Shown: positions 57,363 through 64,000 of the stretch, one piece after another
How the letters are laid out: each line of letters starts with the position of its first letter
Numbering within the stretch: the stretch's first letter is position 1
From: Daphnia pulex
Taxonomy: Eukaryota > Arthropoda > Branchiopoda > Diplostraca > Daphniidae
Assembly (NCBI RefSeq): GCF_021134715.1
Contig: NC_060023.1
Span: 1,054,001 to 1,118,000 of the forward strand
DNA length: 64,000 bases
Direction: 5' to 3'
Made by a program: the position numbers and the translations under genes
Notes under the pieces: model-generated
Database searches by the model: none
Told to the model about the DNA's origin: nothing
The model's input: the letters and a program-made list of their open reading frames with translations, nothing else

Positions 57363-58191
57363 GACCGAGCTGAGTATTACTAATGAAATATCAAGCGAAA
57401 CTAACCTTTTTCACTCCAAGTTCCAACGAATACGTATTTTGGAATATAGCAAAAGAAAACGTCCGTAAACGTTGACGAACTTAGACCCCAGGCGAACAAC
57501 AATTATGCTATATCATTTTGAGACGTAGCACTTTCTCTTACATAATTTACGAACTTGTTTTAAATCTTTTTAATCAAAGTAAGCAAGCCAATTTCCATTT
57601 AAGCAACATTTCACGACAGTGCAAAATTTTGGTTTAATATTATTGGTAAAATACTAAAACTTACTTTAAATAATTCTCCCTCTTTTTCTCAAACAAATTA
57701 GTCTGGAGTCAATATTTTTTGGCGCTTGTCAAATTATGGGTTTTGACACACTTTCACCCATTGATTCGTACAGAGGAGCTTTCCACATCTATTTCAAGAA
57801 GTTTTCCGGGCAAATCAAGAAAAATTTACGTGAATAGCATTGTAGACATAACGATGTCTACAGGTGCGAGTGGAGAATCGAATCTCCGGTAGATAGAAAA
57901 CGATTTAGAAAGCTGAAAGGAACCATCTACCAATCTCGACCAATCTTTAAATAACAAACATCAAATTCTAAATAAAGTTTCATAAAAATGAGCGCATACT
58001 AATCACTGAACATCCCTGTGATTTTTAGAGTAACAAAATCTGATCCTACAGTGGGAAAAGCGGAAAAGAGTTCTCACCATCCTCGGTAAAAAGATATACC
58101 CAGACGTCCATAAATCTTGTTAGAAATGATTTTTTTTTTTTTTTTGCTGTAGAAAACTAAAATTTTAAGAGAAAGATAAAGTAAAAATCTG
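57363..58191. other. Interval with oxygenase relics
   Basis: Positions 57690-57800 match the upstream block at 51006-51125. Positions 58005-58075 resemble oxygenase exon 2 (CTGTGATTTTTAGAGTAACAA, then CTACAGTGGGAAAAGCGG) with loss of frame. Together they mark another eroded copy. A T tract of about 19 lies at 58127-58145. Confidence 0.5.
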
Positions 58192-59525
58192 TTAATATTT
58201 GTAGGTGGCGGAGAGACGTGACTTGAGATAATCCAGGGCTCCAATTGCAGGTTGGTCGCTGGAACCATTTAATTGAGAAACCATGACGTCATTATCCGGA
58301 TGAACAAAGAAGGCGATCGATTGGCGAGTCGATTTTCGGCGTAATTCTTCTTCTGGCACTAACACTCGGTGAACCTTTTGTAAAAACAATACCTATTTAT
58401 TATTTTTATCAATTTTCCAAAATTATGTTTAATCACCGTTGCAGTGTAACGATCCGATGTCCAGAATTGCATCAGATCTCCAAGATTTACAAGGATTGAC
58501 CCCGGGATCGGAGTAGCAGGTATCCATTTGCTTCCGGAAAGTACCTTTAATTGATAAACGCCAAATAATGAATACGTTAAATAACGAATACAGATGTGCC
58601 GAAATAACCTCTAATCCGCCAACACTGTCTTGTAGGAGGAGTGTGATGGTCCCGTAATCAGAATGAGCTCCGCATCTTACAATGCCTGGCTGGATATCCG
58701 ATTCGGAAAGCGATGGATAATACAAAGTCCGAAAAGTTGTGGCATTCTTATCTTGATCTTGAAACATGAAGCGATGGCGATCGACGAAATAATTCTCTGT
58801 CAATCCTTATTAACCAGAAATCAATTATTAACTGCATCAATTGTTTTGACCAAATATTTTACCTAGTGCCAGAGCCATACATGCAAGTAAACGTCTGGTT
58901 AGTTCACTCAGTTTCAAGGCGAGATCAGTGACGGATGACCGGAATTCAGGATTTGTGTCTTCTGATGGAAACACACTCTTCGAACTGGTAAGGTTGTAAG
59001 CCTCTTTGATTTCATGATGAATATCAGTCCCCAATCTATCAAAACATTATAATTAAACTCTTGCAAAAACGAGGTTATAACGTTTTTACATTTCTTGATT
59101 AATTCCGACGTAACCGTCATTGTTTTTCGAATAATCCCGACATGTTTGCTTCTTGATGTCGTCTGGTAGTAGGAAAAAGTGTTTGGAGGCTTTCAAAACT
59201 TTGTCAATCTAAAAATAAATCAGCATTGCAGGAAAAAAGAACTTAATGTCAAATTTGTACAGTAACGAGTTTAAAGAACTATGTTTACTATAGTTTGGTC
59301 GATTCCATGATTTGTTAAATAAACGAAACCGACAGTGGAAAAGGCTTCATCCAGTTGTTTCACGATCAGGTGGGCGTTGCTGATGTCGTTTTCTCGCACT
59401 AGAAATAAAAGCCCGGCAACAGAAACTCAATCATTAGTCTCAAAATAGTTTTAACATTTTGCACAAACACTTTAATTACACACTATACCTAATGCAGTTA
59501 AATCTACGATCGGAATGCTTGCCAT
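58192..59525 (-). CDS. 2-oxoglutarate/Fe(II) oxygenase, copy 4
   Basis: 308 aa in seven exons: 59525-59489, 59398-59289, 59208-59090, 59035-58863, 58805-58609, 58544-58437 and 58374-58192, in the same phases as copies 1-3. MASIPIVDLTALG starts the DIOX_N part; STVGFVYLTNHGI replaces the usual YLKNHG. Iron ligands are in CGAHSDYG and VHRV; 2OG is bound by STRQSIAFFVHPDND. The usual LLLQDDMGG reads LLLQDSVGG here, changing an acidic residue outside the metal site. It is predicted to be active and is separated from copies 1-3 by the MATH-BTB gene, the pseudogene at 53290-54560 and the retroposon. Confidence 0.93.
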
Positions 59526-60513
59526 CTCGATTATTCAGTGGTGTTCCACAATCTGATAGCATCTTGAACATTTTGTGGGAGGAACAGACATCGAATGGTA
59601 AACACGAGTTTGTGTTTTTGACAACTACACGCCATCTACTGACCATTTTTTAAACAAATTTTCAAAAATATCAAAAAAAGTAAAACAAAGTAAAAAAAAG
59701 TATAAAGTAAGACAATAGTAAAGGATGGCACTTCTAGTTTTTCAACATAGGACATGTTTGTTTAGCAGTTTGCTTTTTGGATGGCAAGGACGGATGAGTT
59801 TAGTGTGAGTAAGTAAGGACGGAGACTGTAAAAATACGTTTCATAACAGGTTTTTTTTTTTTTTTTTTAAATATCAAACATTAAATTCAGCGCCCAGCTT
59901 TTCACTTGTCACTCAAAATTCAGGAATCAGTAATCCTATTTTCCAGGATAACTATTACGTTCTTTTAACAAAAAATCCTAAGCATTCGGAAGGAGAAAAT
60001 GATTGAACTTTGTTCGTTTTATTACTATGTCGATTGTTGCGAGGGGGCAGAGATTACACTGTCTGACATTCAAGTAACAATTTCACTACCCAGGACTTAC
60101 AAATTGTTCTCTCGTTATCTGAAAAACAGGAAGTAGGTATTGGGCGATTCTCACAAAGAAAAATAATGAAGATCTATAATATGGACATAGTCATACTCTC
60201 ATAGATTGATAGATAACTGGTGTGACGTATCTCAACTCGCAATAGAAGTACGAGTACTACTTTGAAAACTAGGTAAATAGTTGATCTGACTGATCAGTGA
60301 TTCGTAACTCCACCTACTTTTCCAAAGCGCGTGATTACAATTAGTGTATCAGTTTCAGATCTTTCTTCAAAAATGTTCGGTACGAGCCAACTAGATCCAG
60401 TGATCTGCAGTGTACCCAACGGGAACAAATTTCGAAAATTGATTCAGAAACGTCGCTAGAGTTTCATTCAAATTTTCCATATCCAATCATCGACGAAATA
60501 AGTTGACAGGAAA
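59526..60513. other. Divergent promoter interval
   Basis: Lies between the minus-strand oxygenase copy 4 and the plus-strand tetraspanin. Contains a T tract of about 18 near 59851-59868. No gene, tRNA or transposon recognised. Confidence 0.4.
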
Positions 60514-61986
60514 ATGGTCAAAAGAAGTTACCTGGCAAACACTTTGCATACCTTCAACGGTATCTCGATGGTAAGTCAAAATCACGCTCATCTCAATAGA
60601 TCTACAGTGTTTTGAATTAACATTTCACTTGAAAAAAATTGATATTCATTTAGATTTTATCCGTAGTCGTCATGGGCCTATGCTTGTGGCTCCGCTATGA
60701 ATGGGACTTCAAGCACTACGTGTACGAACTGGAAGCCCAAAAGGTTTTGTGGACCGGCCCATACATTCTTATTGCTTCGTCTACTTTGGCAATGGCAACG
60801 CTCGTCATCGGCATCTGGGCAACTGTCGTCGAGGACTGCCAACTCTTTTTACTGGTAAGTTTATATCAAACACTAGTACACTACACGTCTAGATAAAAAT
60901 GGAAGTCAATTTCCTATTTCTGGGATGTTCTATACTATGTTAAAAGATTTAAATTTAACCATAATTAAATCAAGTAAATAGTACTACTTTGTATACGGAT
61001 ATGTTTTGTAATTGCTGCGGTATGTGTGAGTTAATCCGCCGGAAAAAAAAAAAAAAGTTGAAACGCGGTAAAAAGAATACTTTATCTCCCAAGTCTGTCA
61101 TTGGTTTATCGGAGAAGATAAAATAGTTTAACGCTGTCACCAGGGGACCCAATGCCCCAACGTCTAATACAGATGAATTAAGCTGCCAAAAGCAATAGTT
61201 AGGTAAGCACAATAGTTTGAGAATGAGAGACACTCGATAACACTCAAATTAACAAATAAAGACCGCAAATAACACCGGCTCAACCCGCTATAAATTACAA
61301 AACATCCGGAGCAGATAGAAAAATGCTGATGACGTTCTTCACCGCGTTGTTTTTTTCTTTCGCAACAGTTCGTGATGGGCAGCGTTTTGTCGGTCATTCT
61401 GGGAATAGCCGGACTTGCCTACACTCTCGATCATGGAATCTACAAGTCTGACTTGACTCCGTGGTTGGAAGAACGCTTCTTTGTCCTCTTTCATGAGATG
61501 GATCACAACGAAAAATCGGCACGCATCCTGCGAATCATTCAAGAAGATGTAAATCAGCTAATTTGCCTAAAAATTCGATGAAAGACTTGAAATTTACGTT
61601 ATGAAAATGCAAAATGGTGACAGATTGAATGTTGCGGTCCTTCCGACTGGAAAGACTATGCGGCGTTTAACAAAGTCTTGCCAGACGAATGCCGCAATCC
61701 TTCGACTGGAAATATTGCGGGCGGCGGCTGCTCGGAAGAATTCGCTCGCTGGATGGAACCCAAAACTGGTTGGCTATCTGGCATCGCATTGCTGCTTGTC
61801 GTCATCCAGGTTTGTATCTACTTCAACTTTATTTTTGTCTCTATTTACCACGAATTAATGTAAATAATCGTGTTAATAACTCTGAATTAATAGCTAGGAG
61901 GCATATCGACCAGCTTGTGGCTAAGGAAAGTAATTTTGCGAGAGAAATTCAAGGACAATAAACCGTATCGTCCAGTCCGGACATAA
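60514..61986 (+). CDS. Tetraspanin
   Basis: 238 aa in five exons: 60514-60570, 60654-60854, 61369-61548, 61624-61809 and 61894-61986. Four membrane segments: about residues 20-36 (ILSVVVMGLCLWLRY), 60-82 (YILIASSTLAMATLVIGIWA), 84-105 (FLLFVMGSVLSVILGIAGL) and 191-212 (GWLSGIALLLVVIQLGG). The large loop carries the diagnostic CCG (residues 149-151, ECCGPSDW) plus paired cysteines (DECRNP, GGGCSEEF). The short basic tail ends KDNKPYRPVRT. Tetraspanins organise membrane-protein microdomains at the cell surface. Splice sites at the CCG loop are typical of the family. The specific partner is unknown. Confidence 0.93.
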
Positions 61987-63028
61987 AGAGAAGCTTTTAA
62001 AATTTTCCAGTTTAAATTTCTGACATTTCTAATACACGTAATCAAAAGTACAGAAACCCAGATAAAGCCGGTTATAGTATTAAAGTCTTTAACTTTTTTT
62101 TCAAAATCCATGGTCGTATTAAGTGACTTGCGATATTTCCTAATACATCGCAGACACTTGTAGTTACCCAATTTATTACTGCGACCTTTCATACAGATTG
62201 CTGGGTTTATATTTTATACTCACGAAAATAATCCGTACTAATAACGAATAACCTTTCCATTCTGCATATGAATAACGGTCGTTGATCAACGATTAACCAC
62301 AGCGACAAAAGGAAAACTAATTCTTAGACGGATCAAGCTGCCTAAATAAATCTTTCATACAAGAATATCCAGTAAGCGCCTCACACATTTTTAATAATGC
62401 GCAATCTTATCTGACGCACTGGATCCTAGTCACGCGTGCTTGCGTAGTGAATGATTGCCCGATGACTCACGAAATAACTGACCAAAGACCCAATTTTCAC
62501 CATCATCTAACTTACAACTACAATCAATTTGATTTGTTTCGTAATTTTAATTTCTATTCGGCTGAAAATTGTCCATCGATACCAACACAATAATTAAATT
62601 GAAAGGAAAAGTGAATCTAAGCGAATCTCTTACATTCTTTACTAGAGAGAAATATCCCTACGGGACAACATCTGTTTCTACGCTTGAGTTTGTCACACTT
62701 GAGTAACAATTCAAACAAAGCGATAGGCTATAAAAAAAATGTAATTGAACAGCAGCAGGTGCTAAACAGACGGACGAGCAGATTCAACTGAAGCCTTTCG
62801 CGTTAATATATATTATTGAACGCACTTTGGGGAGAAACGGGACTTGTTTTATTTCCCAGTACCAGGAAACCCGAGGCTTAACGGTACGTAAAATAAGCAG
62901 ATGGTCCATTGGCAAACGCACCCTGTTCACGTCACTTTTCGCAGTCGATCAGTTATTGTCTACGATGTCACCAGTATGAAGGTAGAGTTTGAGCAGTGTA
63001 CACTGTATGCATTCTTTTTCAGTCAACC
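61987..63028. other. Upstream region of the fucosyltransferase
   Basis: CTATAAAAAAA near 62728 could be a TATA box. A TTTCAG acceptor immediately precedes the coding start (63017-63022), so a non-coding leader exon probably lies upstream, ending for example at 62978 (ATGAAG|GTAGAG) or earlier. Nothing else is recognised. Confidence 0.4.
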
Positions 63029-64000
63029 ATGTTTTCACTCTTCCCTAACAAAATCACTAAAGTTAGAGTTCTGGCTGTCTTTCTGGTTGTAGGTTCCCTG
63101 GTGTTCATTCATACCGAGTACAATGTTTCATTATTGATAAAGTCGGCTCAAAAAGCTGTCAAAGTTATCCGAAATGAAACGATAACAATTTTAGTGTGGA
63201 ATGGATCTAGCCGAAAGGAAGTGCGGAATTTCGGCTGGGGTAAGGACGCCTTTATCAATAAGAATTGCACTTACACTCGATGCGAAATGACCGATAATCG
63301 GTCGGAACGGCCTCTCGAGCAGTTTGACGCCATTGTCTTTGTACTTAATGACGAATTCACTTCACCGGATCAACTGATGATGCCGGATTTTCAAAACAAA
63401 CGCAACGCGAGTCAGCACCTCGTCATGTTCACTCAAGAGTCTCCCCCAGCGCTGAAATCATATTACAACATGACTCGATTAGCTCATTTTTTCAATTGGA
63501 GTATGACTTACAGAATGGACTCTGATATCCGATTACTCTACGGTCGGATTATCCCGAAAGAACACGCTCCTCGCACACCGGAAGAAATAAATGATTTAAG
63601 AAAAAAAGCTCGTGTTAGTCTGCCGCCAGATTCAAAACGTAACAAGACCAAATCAGTTGCCTGGATGGTTTCCCATTGCAATACCCACGGCCAAAGAGAA
63701 ACGTACGTTAAAGAGCTGAGCAAATACATCGACGTCGATATTTACGGCGGATGTGGTAATCTGTCGTGTGCGCTTGACGTATTGCATCACTCGGACCCTC
63801 AGTGTTACGACATGCTCGAGTCAACCTACAAATTCTACATCTCATTCGAAAATGCCATTTGTACAGACTACGTCACTGAAAAGTTTTTCAAAATTATGGG
63901 CCACCACATCGTTCCGGTTGTCTATGGAGGAGCTGACTACACCCAACACGCACCGCCCCATTCGTACATCGACGCCCGCAAGTTCAAACCCAAAGAATTG
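63029..64000 (+). CDS. Alpha-1,3-fucosyltransferase (GT10), partial at window end
   Basis: An open frame of 324 codons from ATG to the window edge. A type II Golgi topology is indicated by a short N terminus and one membrane anchor (VRVLAVFLVVGSLVFIH, about residues 12-28), then a stem. The N-terminal GT10 domain follows (ILVWNGSSRKEVRNFGWG, AIVFVLNDEF, LVMFTQESPP, FNWSMTYRMDSDI). Next is the donor-binding domain, with VAWMVSHCNTHGQRETYVKE, IDVDIYGGCG, and the signature FYISFENAICTDYVTEKFF then VPVVYGGADY. It transfers fucose from GDP-fucose onto N-glycans or related acceptors, as in arthropod FucT-A/C enzymes. The C terminus (roughly 50-70 residues by family length) lies beyond the window. 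Confidence 0.93.
   Translation, partial: MFSLFPNKITKVRVLAVFLVVGSLVFIHTEYNVSLLIKSAQKAVKVIRNETITILVWNGSSRKEVRNFGWGKDAFINKNCTYTRCEMTDNRSERPLEQFDAIVFVLNDEFTSPDQLMMPDFQNKRNASQHLVMFTQESPPALKSYYNMTRLAHFFNWSMTYRMDSDIRLLYGRIIPKEHAPRTPEEINDLRKKARVSLPPDSKRNKTKSVAWMVSHCNTHGQRETYVKELSKYIDVDIYGGCGNLSCALDVLHHSDPQCYDMLESTYKFYISFENAICTDYVTEKFFKIMGHHIVPVVYGGADYTQHAPPHSYIDARKFKPKEL

Overview
The window looks like nuclear DNA of a small crustacean, most likely Daphnia. It has compact genes with many 55-100 bp GT-AG introns, divergent ionotropic receptors (IRs) lacking an amino-terminal domain, a chitin-binding cuticle protein, TYY-rich cuticle-like proteins, and ordinary animal housekeeping genes (COX6A, EMC5, a SLC25 carrier, a tetraspanin, a GT10 fucosyltransferase). 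No bacterial operon features are present. The genus is an inference; the eukaryotic, arthropod-type content is read from the sequence. Nearly all genes are spliced, so the gene models below come from exon-by-exon reading with checked splice phases.

Layout. (1) 1-21,900 is an array of five paralogous IR genes. IR-A is a decayed pseudogene, IR-B carries a 3.75-kb palindromic DNA transposon in its last coding exon, IR-C is intact, IR-D carries a 1.22-kb DNA transposon in its last coding exon, and IR-E is intact on the opposite strand. All share nine coding exons with identical phases. Two intact tRNA-Leu(UAA) genes and three tRNA-Leu remnants lie among them. (2) 21,900-26,150 is mostly gene-poor. 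(3) 26,203-27,371 is a cuticle protein with 27 KYEAP-type pentapeptides and a chitin-binding domain. (4) 27,611-39,585 is a 12-kb nearly perfect palindrome with arms of about 5.96 kb and a spacer of about 60 bp. Each arm holds a secreted TYY-rich protein gene, a decayed paralogue and several small DNA transposons. (5) 40,686-45,159 holds three housekeeping genes: a UCP5/BMCP-type mitochondrial carrier, EMC5/MMGT1 and a UAP56-binding (UIF-like) mRNA-export protein. (6) 45,486-59,525 is an array of four intact 2-oxoglutarate/Fe(II) oxygenases, all on the minus strand with the same seven-exon structure. Decayed copies lie among them, together with COX6A, a MATH-BTB protein and a retroposon. (7) 60,514-64,000 holds a tetraspanin and the first part of an alpha-1,3-fucosyltransferase that runs off the window.

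Two themes stand out. First, the gene families (IR, 2OG oxygenase, TYY cuticle-like) expand by local duplication with visible decay products. Second, large inverted repeats and DNA transposons reshape them. The 3.75-kb element in IR-B is itself a palindrome, with arms carrying an internally deleted transposase-like gene (KDZ type by its cysteine cluster), hairpin ends, a 10-bp target duplication and a core of about 149-bp tandem repeats. The transposons in IR-B and IR-D sit cleanly between target duplications, and the flanking receptor reading frames are otherwise intact, so both insertions look recent and may be polymorphic.
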